A stretch of DNA of 64,000 nt from Lytechinus pictus (lineage: Eukaryota > Echinodermata > Echinoidea > Temnopleuroida > Toxopneustidae), in assembly GCF_037042905.1 (NCBI RefSeq), contig NC_087249.1:32514401-32578400 (forward strand). The letters are read 5' to 3'. Of this stretch, positions 1-12,387 are shown piece by piece (the stretch's first letter is position 1; every line of letters starts with the position of its first letter). The notes below the pieces were generated by a model. The model had not been told where the DNA came from. It saw nothing but the letters and a program-made list of their open reading frames with translations, and searched no databases. A program made the position numbers and the translations under genes.

Positions 1-267
1 CTCCAAGACTTCAAGATGCCTAGCAAGCCTGGCAAGGTTCTAGCACCTGTGAATCGCCCATTGGCTACGGGTAAACCCGCCACCGCCAAGCCCAAACTCA
101 AGAGGGAGAACGCCTTTGGAGCAGGTTCCCGCAAGCGATCGTCAGATGCCCTGAAGGGTGATACCAAGGGGTCGCTGGCTAACCTTGAGAACGAGGGGAT
201 CGTGAAGCGAAAAAAGAAACTGCTTGGTCCTAGCAACCGCAGTTTCTTCAAACCTCTTGATGTTTGA
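1..267 (+). CDS. 3'-terminal coding exon of a gene starting left of the window; basic C-terminal tail
   Basis: The reading frame is open from the first base to the TGA at 265-267, giving about 88 residues, so the exon or the gene continues leftwards. The peptide is rich in Lys, Arg, Ser, Pro and Ala, has clusters such as KRKKK that could act as nuclear localisation signals, and ends in SNRSFFKPLDV. No folded domain is visible; this is a disordered basic tail of the kind seen in nuclear or chromosome-associated proteins. The short basic run followed by SFF close to the C-terminus faintly recalls chromosome-associated kinesins of the KIF4 type, but this is a weak impression and I do not assign a name. 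The ATG at 16 is probably internal. Confidence 0.6.
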   Translation, partial: LQDFKMPSKPGKVLAPVNRPLATGKPATAKPKLKRENAFGAGSRKRSSDALKGDTKGSLANLENEGIVKRKKKLLGPSNRSFFKPLDV

Positions 268-2100
268 TTGATATCAACAACGGTACTAGTATCAAAGAAA
301 CAAGTGCCTCACTGAAATCATGGCTTGGAAAGGAGTTCATAGTAATAGACATTAACAACCCAAGCCAAATTACAGTCTATGATGAATTATAGAAAATCAC
401 TTGTGTCGACAAAACTTGACATGGAGGCATCAAAAGACAGTTTTTTAATCACCTTTTGAGTCATGCAAAGTTTCTTATGCTTTTTTCTCAGTTCTATGTC
501 AAATACTTGATCATTTCAAGGCCTTGGAAATATACATGTATGTATGCATTACAGGTCTAGTGTGATTTAATTGTGTGTGTGTGTGTGAACTCATCTTCAG
601 CCTTGCAACATGATACTAAACTGGATTGCTACACCAAGTCTATCCTGATAATAACATCGACTTGTTGATAGAATAATTAAACATATCATAGCCTGGTAAT
701 ATGGAGTGGTGAACCATTGTTTTGATATGGTCCGATTCCCAACTTATTGTCCGATCAGAACAGACCACCATCACCAAGTGCTGTCCATGCGAACCTGAAG
801 TTTTCAATGATCCTCTTTGCAAGAACAGTTGTCTACTATATTTTTGTTAGCAGAAATTGTTTCAAAATTTTGATTGGGAATGTTGATGGTAAAGACGACA
901 TAAGCTCAGATTTATTTTTGCACTTTCTCAAATTCAGGTCAATCTAGTAGGTTGACGTTTATTAAGAAACATTAGATTCAAAGGGTTTCATAATCACCGG
1001 TAACGCATCAATTAAAAGAAAATACTGGAATGTTTAGTCATTTGAAACTTAGTTTGCCGTGGTTTTGGGAAATGATTATGAGGCCATTTCCTAATAAGCT
1101 CCCATGGATATGTTATGGTGTAATGATTGTTTATTTATCTTTGAATGGGAAAAACCCAACAACACACTGAATGTATACCAATGAATAATAATAATAATAG
1201 CGGCACATTTACCCAGGGTAGCCACTTCAGTTCCGAAAACTGTTCTCCCAGCGGCCCCTGCTATTATTACCCCGGCTTTAGCACGGCTACCTTTATCGGG
1301 CGCTCGAGCATTCGAGGAATTTCTTCCTACCGGTTACCCATTCACCTCACCTGGGTCGAGTGCAGCACAATGTGGATAAATTTCTTGCTGAAGGAAATTA
1401 CGCCATGGCTGGGATTCGAACCCATGACCCTCTGTTTCAAAGTCCGGAGACTAATCCACTGGGCCACAACGCTCCACATACCAACAAGCCAATCCTGAAC
1501 TGTCAAAATGAAGTCCCACCTGAATCATGAATGCCACCATTTGTGTCTTTGGTTGAATGAAATTGATTACTAATTCAATTTTTGATGAATTTTGTATTCA
1601 TATCAATCACATTATGTGAAATGGTGTATATTTTGTTAATTCACTATGTAAATATGTTGTAAATACTATGCTTGCCCACTACCCACAAGGGGTTGACCTG
1701 TGGTTATGTAGATATATTGAAATGACTTCACATTGCAAGCTTCCAGTCATTCCAAATGCTAAAGCAATCTTCAAACAGAAGTGATTGCCATTTCCTCTTT
1801 GCATCACTGCATGACAAATGTGCAATCAATGGCAAGTCATCTTGTGATCAAAAGTTTTGGACTCAATATTGGATTAGAAAATATGTAAGATTTGCATTTG
1901 CCAAAGTTAAAATTGATTATTTGCAAACTTTCAATTGATCAATTGAAAATAAATTTTCTTGCAAAACTTCATATAAAAGCTTGCAGTGTCGAGTGCCTGA
2001 CATTATTTCTTCCAAAAAATATTTTTCAAATTTTGTACAGAGTACATAATGTATTTCTTGGTGATTTGATATGAATGAAATAAAAATGTACATTTTATAC
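268..2100 (+). other. Probable 3' UTR of the left-edge gene, with poly(A) signal
   Basis: No convincing coding sequence follows the stop at 267. The stretch is AT-rich, has a (GT)n run near 572-588 and a SINE at 1182-1477. The first strong AATAAA in a favourable setting is at 2079-2084, followed by a T/GT-rich stretch near 2130-2145, so this could be one long 3' UTR ending near 2100. The extent is inferred. Confidence 0.35.
1182..1477 (-). mobile_element. tRNA-derived SINE
   Basis: Read on the - strand, the head (about 1477 down to 1400) looks like a tRNA: an A-box-like TGGCCCAGTGGATTAG (forward 1451-1466) and a B-box GGTTCGAATCC (forward 1412-1422), the internal RNA polymerase III promoter. 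A non-tRNA body follows, then an (ATT)n tail at the forward left end (1183-1199). The 7-base direct repeat ATACCAA lies at both ends (1175-1181 and 1478-1484) and fits a target site duplication. The open frame across this region on the + strand is an artefact of the SINE. Confidence 0.82.
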
Positions 2101-4690
2101 TGAAAAATTAGTCTTGAACCATAAAGTTGTCTTTTTGTGTTTTATTATTCAAAATGGTTTACTTCATGAATAACACATTTTTATGAACAAAAAGTACTAT
2201 AGATACATTTTATTTTTAGTACATTCACTCACAGAGACACATTGATTTGTAAAAATAATACTTGTCATAATAAAAAAGATAATAACTACAACTATAATGA
2301 AAGAAATATTAATTGATAATGATCACAATATTGTCAGGTCTGTTTATGCAAGTGGTTTTAACTGGGGGCTTTCAAGATTGAAAGAATAGAATTGAGTGGA
2401 TTATCTGATTATGCATATAGTGAATTGGGTATATTGCTAATAATTATGTCAGTGCATAAATCATAAAGGAAGCCCCCAAGAAAAGAAAAAAAAATGCTTC
2501 GAAATGGTATCAGAGGTATATTGGTCTAGAAGTATGGCAAAAATAACTTCTGAATTGAAATATATTAGACCTTCAATCTGTGATGTTGACTTGAAATAAA
2601 ATATACGAGTTGATTTTTATGCACAATATGTGTATTGAGTTGTGACACCCTTTTGGCCCCTAAAATGAGTCAAAATAAAACTTGACATACTAGATTTCAT
2701 GAGATGCATTGATACTTGATAACATCTGAATACACAAACTAAGTTCTTTCAAATATACGATCATATGTGTATTCAAAGTTAGAGATATAATTTATTCAAT
2801 GAATAACTACATGTATGCATAGATCTACACTAAGATGGTTAGAAAAATAAGTAATTGCTACAAATTTATTTTAAGTAGATGATATTTATGTTTCATTTTG
2901 CTTGTTGCAACACTTGCCAATGAATACATAGGGTGTATAAAATCACAGCACACTTTCCATGTATTTCATGAGCAGAAATAATAGATAGGGTAACTTTGAT
3001 TTGAAACAGAGAAATAAATTAATGAAATTATATCTCATTACAATTTCTAGGACCATGTATCACGGAACAATATTGTTCTCAATATAAGTATTAAACAAGT
3101 CATTTTCATACTGAACACATTTTACATAATGGAAATTACAAAGACAGAAAGAGCGCAATCTTTGAAGTCACATTTCGAATCTGTGTCAATATCTAAGAAC
3201 CTTCTGCTTTTTTTTTTAAGAGAGCTTTCAATTTTTTAAATATGAAAATCATACTTTCTAGAGGCAAGCACTTTTAACAATTAAATTGTTGATGCATGTC
3301 AGCACACACAATGTGCCATGGAACTTATCAACTTGCTATTTTTTTTTTTTTTTGGGGGGGGGGGAGGGGACAATGATGTTCAGTACGTCATGGTCATAGA
3401 AACCTCATCAAGCTATCATTCACTCCAGTGTTATTACACTGTTACTGCTAAAACATTTGTTTTCATCAAAAAAACTTTATCAAATTTTTTTTTTTTTCTT
3501 TTGGCAATGAAAATAATTTGTGAGTTGTAGAAAGGAAGATTCATAATATTTAAGATACAGCTCATAAAAGTGTTCACAGGATGCTGCTATACTTTCTGCC
3601 TTATAGTAAGTGGGACTTACATAAAGCAGTTTTGTAAACTACAAACAACTTTACGCACATGACTGGTGATCCTTTCTTGTACAGTATGATATATCCCTGT
3701 GTAGCTGACTTACCACTTTAGAAAATATTCCAGGGCGGCAGGGCCCACTTGCACAAAAGTTACCATTATGGTATTGGAATCCAAGTGATTTTTATTGGCT
3801 ATTGATCACCGTTACCATGGTAGTTACCATTGGATGGTAAAGATACCATTATGGTAACTATTATGCAACGGGGCCCGGTTGTGCGTAAAATGCGTGCATA
3901 ACTGTATGATATACACACCAGGACCCTTGTGAACATGAAACAGAATATTAAATTCTGAAAACTCACGTAACGAGCTTTCATTACAGGTACATCATTCAGC
4001 TATTCAATAATAAGTTTTCGCCTAAAAAAAAAATTTGTACTAAACTACTCTCTGACAAACATGAGTGTAATCAATACCTGCATCAATAAATGTATGAGAA
4101 ATAAATGCAGTGATATTGAAAATAGATTGATTGCAGCAATATTGCACATTAAATTTTGACAACCAATATGACACCTGCTCTTGATAACTGTATTGTTCAC
4201 AAACACTGAATAAATGCTGTCTGTTATTTAATCTTTATCAACAATCAGCAGTTTTTATGATGCGTCCAGGATTAAAGAATAAAATACATGTACCTGTATT
4301 AAATTTCTCCCTATCTACCTACAAATTTTTCAAGCAGTTTACCATGAAAGGCGACTGTTTGGACCACACACCTCTCTGGTAAAATACACGTACTGTACAG
4401 CTGATAGATGATGACGTAAAAAATAAATAATTATTTGTGCTATAGATGTATTTACAATTGCTTTAGAATCACAGCATCCACTTGGAATGCATTTATATTG
4501 TTGTCGTCAATCAAATAACATAAAATATCAAGTGTTGCAGTACTGATACCTCAATTAATATAGAGTAAATATAAGCATGTATGTCCTAAAGGAAAAATTA
4601 TTTTATTTTGATATTAAACAATACCTATAAATGAGTTTGAATAATTCTTTAATCAAAATAAGTAGGTCTAAGTCTTTCTTTGGAACCCTG
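2101..4690. other. AT-rich intergenic DNA, no gene seen
   Basis: Open frames are short and lack codon structure. The stretch holds homopolymers (poly-T/poly-G at 3339-3366, poly-T at 3486-3498) and one short inverted-repeat element at 3741-3876. It lies between the 3' ends of two convergent genes and may include 3' UTR of the DUF229 gene. Confidence 0.5.
3741..3876. mobile_element. Short foldback element (MITE-like)
   Basis: About 136 bp with inverted ends. Both ends carry GGGCCC; the left arm continues ACTTGCACAAAAGTTACCAT and the right arm is its imperfect reverse complement (TACCATTATGGTAACTATTATGCAAC). A short centre contains a further TTACCATGGTA palindrome. No coding capacity and no clear target duplication; the superfamily is not determined. 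Confidence 0.6.
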
Positions 4691-4962
4691 GGGCGGTATT
4701 CCCCCCCCCCCCCCCCCCCGGGCTAGCAACTGTATTGGGGATATGCCCTACCTGCCACCGCACCTTCCTATTGGCTAGAAGGGCTCTCACTGGGATCTAA
4801 CAATGATTTTGATTGGTTTGCTTCCGAAAAGATGGGGCGGGAACTGAGAGAAATATGACGGGGAAAAGACAATGTTCCAAATACCGATTTGGGACAATCA
4901 TAGCGGTGTCACTTCTCGGAGAGAAATTACAAAATTTATGACAGTGTTCCAGAATACCACCC
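4691..4962. mobile_element. PIF/Harbinger-type MITE with CTG target duplication
   Basis: The left end GGGCGGTATTC is matched by GAATACCACCC at the right end, both flanked by CTG (4688-4690 and 4963-4965). A 3-bp CWG target and ends starting GGGYGGTATTC are shared with the full-length Harbinger element at 46456-52237. A poly-C run of about 19 bases follows the left terminus. There is no open reading frame, so this is a non-autonomous element. Confidence 0.72.
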
Positions 4963-4965
4963 CTG

Positions 4966-5706
4966 TATATTAAGTACAGTTTAAAATTCTAAGAGCTTAT
5001 ACAAATTAATTTTCTGTACTTTCAAAACCTCATAAATACACACAACATATATTCATGAACATAATTGGGTCCCCCCTTTCAGTATTTTCTAGAAAAAAGT
5101 CTGATACTTAAAAACTCATTAATGATGAATACTGCACATATCAATGTGAAATAATCAACTAGTATTAAGTACATATTAAAAAAAAAGACATAGCTAAATG
5201 ATCAAATAATGAAACATTGTTTACAAAACGATTTTCAACACAATTAGACCTTGATGGTTTTTGGAGTTGGTTTCTCCCCATCAAAGATATATAGCCCAGT
5301 AAAAACCAATCCAAGTTTCTTTTTTCTTCTAAGTCAAAGAAAAAAATTATTAAGAAGGCTACGATACATGCAATGGAGTCGATGCCAACTAAGTACTGCT
5401 CTTAAGAACCATTGAGTTATGTACATGTAGATACTTGTATAAGAATATATCACACTATACCAGCATATCAACACAATGTTTGATTTCTGCAGGTACATGT
5501 AGGTACTTCAATCTCCATACAAAAGTGAACTTGTAGAGCACCACTCATGTACTTAAAAAAACACAAGCTGCGTGTACAAATTTTGTGCAATATATACCTC
5601 AATTAAAACATACAACAAACAATAGTAAAGACAATGCTCACATTATAACTACAATACTGATAATTCTTCATACCTCATCGCCTCAGGTGCAAAATTTAAT
5701 TCAGTG
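4966..5706. other. Intergenic DNA, no gene seen
   Basis: AT-rich, with scattered short homopolymers. No splice-flanked frame, RNA gene or clear repeat was recognised. Confidence 0.45.
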
Positions 5707-5709
5707 TTA

Positions 5710-6496
5710 GACCCCTGTTACATCTGAAAGTTTCCTACCCGAGACCCGACCGAGTCCACTTGCAACCTTGACTGGATTATTGGTGGATTAGCTTCGCGAA
5801 CGGACCGAGTCCGAAATGTGGTCTGTTTACATCACAGCGTTCATTCCCTCCCCTATCGGTGCGGTTTCGAGAGGTATCCGACTGCTGACACCAAAGGGCG
5901 CTCTCGATCTAGGCTCTGAATAATTTGCGCGCGCTAATTGAAGTTGTTTACATTTCGTTACACTCGTCGGCTGCTAGCTCGCCATTTGGTTACATAACAG
6001 GGTGGGACATGTGCCGATCATTTCCAGAGAGAGTCGTAACGACTCTTTATCTTTACCTTTACCCGAGATTCTGGAAGAATGCTGATGATCCCAGCAGTCG
6101 TTGAAGATATAATCGACTTGAAAAGGATACGTTTAAAATGCTTGCTTCTTTCCACTCAAATCAAAGACTTTATCAATCACATTTCACATGTCGCATGCCG
6201 CAAAACATTCGAAGAACGACGGGGCTGGGGAGGGGATAGCGCGTGCTATGACGTAATTTGACAGCTGGCGAACGGACCGAGATAGGTTCGAAAGCTTGTG
6301 TGCGTTTACATCTACGAATCGGTGGACCGGGGCCAGCCCGATACCTACCCGAGACTACCTCTGGATGTGGTCTCGGGTAGGTTCGCTAAAAGGTGGCCCG
6401 AGGTAGGTTTGGGATGTTTACATCTGATTTCTTTCCGACCCGAGGTAGGCCCTGGGCCGGCCCGAGGTAGGGAATCTCTCAGATGTAACAGGGGTC
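5710..6496. mobile_element. Non-autonomous DNA transposon, TTA target duplication (Harbinger-like)
   Basis: 787 bp bounded by a 21-bp inverted repeat with one mismatch: the left end reads GACCCCTGTTACATCTGAAAG and the right end is its complement with GAG for AAG. TTA flanks both sides (5707-5709 and 6497-6499), typical of PIF/Harbinger. The interior is GC-richer than its surroundings and holds several copies of a CCCGAGGTAGG-type motif near the right end (6345-6475). A 60-codon frame at 6079-6261 has no recognised domain and may be a relic of the parent element's gene. Confidence 0.8.
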
Positions 6497-6974
6497 TTAG
6501 ATGCTTATATTATATGGTTAGGTACCTTACTTGACAGGCATTCCAAATTTCTAACCAAAGTTTTCTTGCGAAAAATTATTTTTCACGAAGCCTATTATCG
6601 GAAGATAATGAGTGAATGAATTAGTTTTTAATCTCTTATCTACATGGTAACATGGATGTAGAGTCAGATTGCTTTAAAAAATATCCTGAATATTTGTAAT
6701 GGTACTCATTATAATCCATGGATGCAAGAACATCAAATCATACAGAACAAGGGGGTCCTAAAGCATTGTGATTGATAACATTGTTGATTGCATGAAACAA
6801 TAGTTCTAAACAAACAATCATAATTGTCAGTCCAATGATGAATGAAAAGCTTTGTGTTATGTTCAACAAATGCCCTGATCCAAACTATCTCACATTCTCA
6901 GCCAGATATTGTATCTTTGAAAAAAGCTGATAATACATATACTTTATACATATTTATAAATATTAAGTACTTAA

Positions 6975-9900
6975 TCACACTAACCGATGTTCAGTATATT
7001 GCACACTGTATTCCAATGACCACGCCCTCTTCCTAATACTCTGCACAAATGCGATCAAAAACGTTCTCATGCCTGGCTTCAAGACAGTGCTAAATGGTAA
7101 CTCTTTTGACATGATGATGTTCTGGGACTTTGACTTTATCTCCACCAAGTACAGTCTATCTTTGCACTCACAGGATGCCTCCATCAAAACACCGTTTGGC
7201 GTGCGTCTCTCGTAGAGATAGAGGCACGATGTCACCTCTTTTATGGTTGAGGCGTATTTCCTGAAGAAAGATGAGATGCTGTGCCACATGGGGGTAGAGC
7301 TGTATTCCAAGGCCCTCTTGGCAGCGGCATCCAATCTGGCAAGTGAACAAACGCAGAGCTTGGTAGCAACACCCTTATCAGCACACGCACCATACTGACT
7401 GTAGGCAGTCAGACGTTCATAGCTCAGGAGACGTAGCTGTTCTCTCGGCTGGGTATTGGAAGCCATGAGAGTAACAAAGAAGATCTCCTCGGTTTGAGAT
7501 GCATTTTCCCCAGCTTTGACGTACAGATCCAGCTTGATGATAATCTTATTGTCCTGTTAAAAATAAGAGAATTGAGCAAGGTGATGAATGATTCTCTGGT
7601 CTACTACAGGTAGTTGCAAATATAAACCAGCGACACCCTCCTGACAGTGGGTTCTATGCAACTGTAAATTGAACAACTGGTTCTATATCATTACAAGGCC
7701 TGGAACCTCATGTCGGAACATCAGAATCCTGCCAATGCTTTCAGATTCCAATAGCTGTTCCAATTTCGTTGTTCTGACAAAGAAAAAGTTGAATGTACCA
7801 CAATCAATACTAATAAATTCTATCAGTTAATTTTTTTTTTTAGCTTTCTCACAATACTAGTATATCAAAAGTTAAGAACTTTATTTTCATAAAATACATT
7901 TATTGCTAATAAATTGAAATTATACAAATGCTGCAGCTTTTTCTGTCACATAAAACTATGCAAGTTTAGTGCAAATTAAGAAACAGAAACATAAATCATG
8001 TTGCCCCAATATTGATGTATTCAATATTGGGGCAACTAAGAAACATGCAAATTATCCTGAAGTCTGACCTACAATAATTTACAAAAGCATGGTTTAATAC
8101 AATGCTCAAAAGTGATCATGACAATAAAATGACTGTGATAAACTCATGAAGTAGAGATCCTAGTATTTTGATACTCACCCCGTGATAGTTCTCTCGCACA
8201 TTGGAAAATCTGAGAGCATGGAGAGGTTGACATCGTCCAAATCCTGTCCTGGCTTCTGGGTGTGCCTCTACAAACTGGTTCTGGATAGCATTGTTGAGCT
8301 CTCCGAGTGCAAATTCTGCAAAGATCACTCTGCTGGTGTCATTAGAGACCCTGGAATCATAATCCTCACAGATGCAAATGTTTGGTTGAATACGTGGGAT
8401 GTGATCGCAAGTCCTATTCTTAGACACCTCCTGCAGAAGTCCATCAGGGTTGACGTCAAAGTGTTGATGAGACTCCGCAACCCTAGCATTGAGACCTGGG
8501 TACGCCAGCGACCTGAGCATGTAGTGTATGTCTAAGATGCTGGTGAGCCGGTCTTGATTAACTCGAAGCGCATTGATCTGGGACGGGGTGAGAAGCCGTC
8601 CTGCATTCTTGGAGAGCAAAATAAACATTGATGGATGGAACATCTCAATACGTCCTTCCTCTGATTTTTGGATAAATGACCCATAAGAGTTTCCATGATC
8701 GGCAAGAAGAATTGTCATGGTGTTGTCCAACGATGCTGCAAATATGAGATATTCAGCAAGGGCCTTATCTAAACCTTGGACTCTTACACCAAGATCATCA
8801 TGACCAACATTAGATTCTGTATAATGGAAGAATGGAGTCCTGGTAGATTGCTGAGCTTTCTGAAGACTTTTAAGGTACTGTAGCATGTAAGCATGCTGGT
8901 ATTCTCCATTGTAACAGATGGCAGGTGGTCCATGGAAAGGATCATTGTGGTTGTTTCTGTGCAAGATCTCACAGTTTGCTAAAGCTAAACCCAGCTGGTC
9001 CACTCCACCCTCCTTCATAGCATCTTGAAGTTTCTTCCAGCGGAAGCTCAGCATCTCCTTTGGTGAATGCACAACAAAGTTTTTGGCAATTCCCCACTCC
9101 CAGGTCCAACAAAGGTCTTCCATCCACAAGGTTTCATATCCCATATGCTTAAACCCCTCTAAAAGTACCTTGGTACCTATCGGGTCAGGGGGCATGTCAA
9201 GAGTTCCGAAAGGCTTCTCTGGGTTGTACATAAACCCAGAGAAGAGCATTTGGATGTTTTCATAAGTCCGACCCTTCAAAGACTGCACCAAATTGTAGTT
9301 GAAAACATTGCCTGCTTTTAACTTACTTATTTCTCGTAAAGTATGAACTGTTCTTGGAAGAGAGCGATAGAAGTGGCTGTGTGAAACTGAATCCAGCAGA
9401 ATAATATTGATATTCAACTCTGGACTATCATTACGTGATTTGCTGTCACTGTTCTGTAGCTTAGGTGGAAGCAAGAGCAGCTGTTGTGCCCATGGTTCTT
9501 CTTCAATGTCCTCCTGAAAGTAGTCCTTCTCAAATGCCTGAAAACTGTTCTCCAAGCCCTCCTCCAGCTCTTCCTCCTCACCTTCATCATCTTGTCCATC
9601 TGCCTGACCATCCTCCCGACCTTGTCCACCCTCCTGAGCATCCTCTAACTCTAATGGACACTTGATGAAGCAAAAGCCAAAGACTGCTTCTGGTTTGCCT
9701 GTTAGGAGTAAGTGTTGGAGATGGGTCTGCAATTCTTTCATGTCACCGAGTTCCTCCCAGTGTAGCACACCGATGGCTGGGTTAATAGTCCCCAAGGATA
9801 CCGGTCCAGGACAAATTTCTTGGTCGCATTCAACAGCCATCTCTTTGCCCTCTCCCTAGAAATGAAAATGTCAATTACTTGATTTCAACATGCTGTCAAA

Positions 9901-12387
9901 CTTCTGCTAGAGCAATTAAAGGGAAACTAGAAAGTGATGGCTTTTGACAATTTCTCTTCAAAGGGAATATAATACAGAAGATGGTTTGATCTATATATGG
10001 ACACATGTACTTGGCCATTGCGAGAGGGTTGTGTACAATTAGTTATGATTGTATACAATCTGATAAAAATAATAAAAAAATGTCTCAAATTTTAAAGAGA
10101 ATATTAGAATAGAACAAAAGACAGGGTAAACTAGAGATGCTCGGCGGGTCGCGCAGCCGAGCACATGCATCCCCGAACCCACCGCATCATCCGTCATTGC
10201 GATATATAGAGTTCACACAGAAATTTGACAAATAAATACAATTATCATGGCGACAATGGCCCTAGCATGCAGGTCCCCCAAGCCCATCTACCATCCAAGT
10301 GTGGTTGAAAAGTGACTTACGGTTGCGGAGAAAGAGAGTCTTGCATGTAAACTTCAACGTTGACCTGAAAATGACCTTTGACTTTTACCATGTGACCTCT
10401 GACTGCAGCATAACATGCAGGCCCCCCAAGTCCATCTACCATCCAAGTTTGGTTGAAAAGTGACTTACGGTTGCAGAGTTAGGTGTCATAAGAGAGTCTT
10501 GCATGTAAACTTTAGCGTTGACCTGAAAATGACCTTTGACCTTACCATGTGACCTCTGACTGCAGCATATCATGCAGGTTCCCCAGGTCCATCTACCATC
10601 CAAGTTTGGTTGAAAAGTGACTTACGTTTGCGGAGTTAGGTGTCATAAGAGAGTCTTGCATGTAAACTTTAATGTTGACCTGAAAATGACCTCTGACCTT
10701 ACCATGTGACCTCCAACTGCAGCATGACATGCAGGTCTCCCAAGTCCATCTACCATCCAAGTTTGGTTGAAAAGTGACTTACGGTTGTGGAGTTATGTGT
10801 CATAAGGTTTGTGACGGACGGACGGGCGATGTTTGGATCCCTCAGTCTCGCCTTCACCTCTGGTGGGCGAGACAAAAACTCTTGTTACCATGGCAACAAT
10901 GTCTCCACCCACACCAAAATCAATAGGCGGCTTTGTTTTACCATAATGGACCTTCATGCCACATTAAAAAATGATCGGAGAAGAAATGCAGCTGGTAGAG
11001 CTCTCACAAGGACATCTCTGCTATATTTCCACAAAAACTCTTGTTACCATGGCAACGATGTCTCCGCCCACACCAAAATCAATAGGCTTCTTCGCTATAC
11101 CATACTCAACCTTCATGCCAAATTTGAAGATGATCGGAGAAGAAATGCAGCTGATAGAGCGCTCACAAGAAAATCTCTGCGGCGGATGCGGCGGCGCGAC
11201 GAGGCCAAATCCATAGTATCCTCCGAACTCTGTTCAGGGGATACAATAATGGGATTCATCATCATAATAACACTTCTCACCTTTATTTGGCACAGCTGGT
11301 ATTTTTCCTGGTGGCTGCAAGTTGCTGCCTTCTGAGATGTGTACAGTTCATGTGCAAGCTGACATGACCCAGGTCGAGGTGAGATTCTCTTGCACACCAC
11401 ATCTTGTGGCACAGTTGAGTTGCTATTGAATCTTGGTACTTCACAATCTGAAGTGTGGCTCATATAATTCTGTAGGGAAAAAAAGAACATAAATGAACAA
11501 AGAGATTCGTAAAATTAAAAGGAAAACAAAGTAAAAAAATATGTATCTTTTCACCTACTGTGAAATTTCCCCAAGACAGGATTTGACAATGGATAAAAAT
11601 CCAAGTAAATATGATAGTGCTTAGGGCATACAAATGAGATTAAATTCCCAAGTCAACTAATACTATGAAGAATACAAGTTGGGTTCATTCATACGTGTGT
11701 CAGATCCTGTAACAATTACTGTAAGTATCATTTCATGATTTTACTCATGAAAAATTATTGGTTGTGACAAGTGAGTGCACTGTTTTAAAATTAATTCTTG
11801 AAAAACCAAATACACTCTGCTAGTGCTGCTACAATGCTTTTCATAATATCGACTTTGAAGCAGAAAAAAACAACTTTGTAAAGAACCAGATTTTTACAAA
11901 CAATTTCATAAATCAACAAAGATATAATTCATGCAAATTGTGCTACTTCATACATTCTCAGGATGCAGGGGCCAGCTAATAATCTCAGACTTTCAGAGTT
12001 ATAATCCTCACATTGTTAAAAAGTAATTCCTATTTTTTCTCAGTATTATGATAAATGGCTTTGGACCCAAAGAATCCCTTTAGTGGCATTAACAAGGTGG
12101 CATACATGCATTGCATAATTTAGTACACAGTATATTACCTCTTCTGGTAAATATGCACGATCGATGAATGCACCACTGTTAATATTATTACTGGTCAACC
12201 GTCCAGACTTGGCTCCTCCTGTTCTTTCTAATACACTGCCACTGCTCCAGATACTTTGCAGGAGAAGAAGCACACTCGAGACAGCAAGCAGAAAGACACA
12301 GCCCTTGAAGAGAAATGACAGAGTGCAGCACTGACGCCTCAAGCGTACCATATTGACTTGATGGTACCAATCAGGTGGTTTTTCCAT
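6975..12387 (-). CDS. DUF229 family protein, sulfatase/alkaline phosphatase-like fold, membrane-anchored
   Basis: There are four coding exons on the - strand: 12387-12139, 11469-11281, 9855-8179 and 7553-6975, all with GT/AG borders and phase 0, giving about 897 aa. The ATG at 12387 (MEKPPDWYHQV) is chosen because the open frame upstream lacks an ATG. Residues about 22-46 are a hydrophobic segment after a basic stretch, which suggests a type II membrane protein with a lumenal or extracellular body. The large third exon carries the family core: INIILLDSVSHSHF near 300 (metal ligand and putative nucleophile region), ESNVGHDD near 498 and ILLADHG near 532 (metal-binding DHG). An acidic low-complexity insert occupies about 217-266. 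The Cys-bearing C-terminal region is in exon 4. The enzyme substrate is unknown for most DUF229 proteins. No disabling lesion was seen. An acceptor at 12460-12461 shows that a 5' UTR exon lies upstream. Confidence 0.92.
8000..8036. repeat. Perfect 16-bp hairpin in a DUF229 intron
   Basis: Arms 8000-8015 and 8021-8036 are exact reverse complements, separated by a 5-base loop (TGTAT). It lies in the intron between coding exons 3 and 4. No wider inverted repeat extends from it. Confidence 0.7.
10264..10800. repeat. Tandem repeat, period about 150-157 bp, in a DUF229 intron
   Basis: The phrase CCATCTACCATCCAAG recurs near 10285, 10432, 10587 and 10746, each followed by a shared stretch that includes TGAAAAGTGACTTACG and, for the first three, TGACCTGAAAATGACC. 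That is about 3.5 diverged copies. The array lies in the intron between coding exons 2 and 3 and leads directly into the next repeat. Confidence 0.8.
10801..11260. repeat. Dispersed repeat with two internal copies
   Basis: After a GACGGACGGACGGG stretch, the block with AAAACTCTTGTTACCATGGC occurs twice (10873 and 11034), each copy followed by CACACCAAAATCAATAGGC and a GATCGGAGAAGAAATGCAGC stretch. The long + strand frame across it (10787-11335) comes from this duplication and is not a gene. The type is common in marine invertebrate introns (my recollection, not checked). Confidence 0.65.

Noticed and set aside
1145-1498. 117-codon + strand frame
   Set aside because: It runs across an inverted tRNA-derived SINE; the residues are the antisense of the tRNA-like head.
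10787-11335. 182-codon + strand frame with two similar halves
   Set aside because: Produced by a duplicated non-coding repeat in a DUF229 intron, and it overlaps the antisense exon 2.
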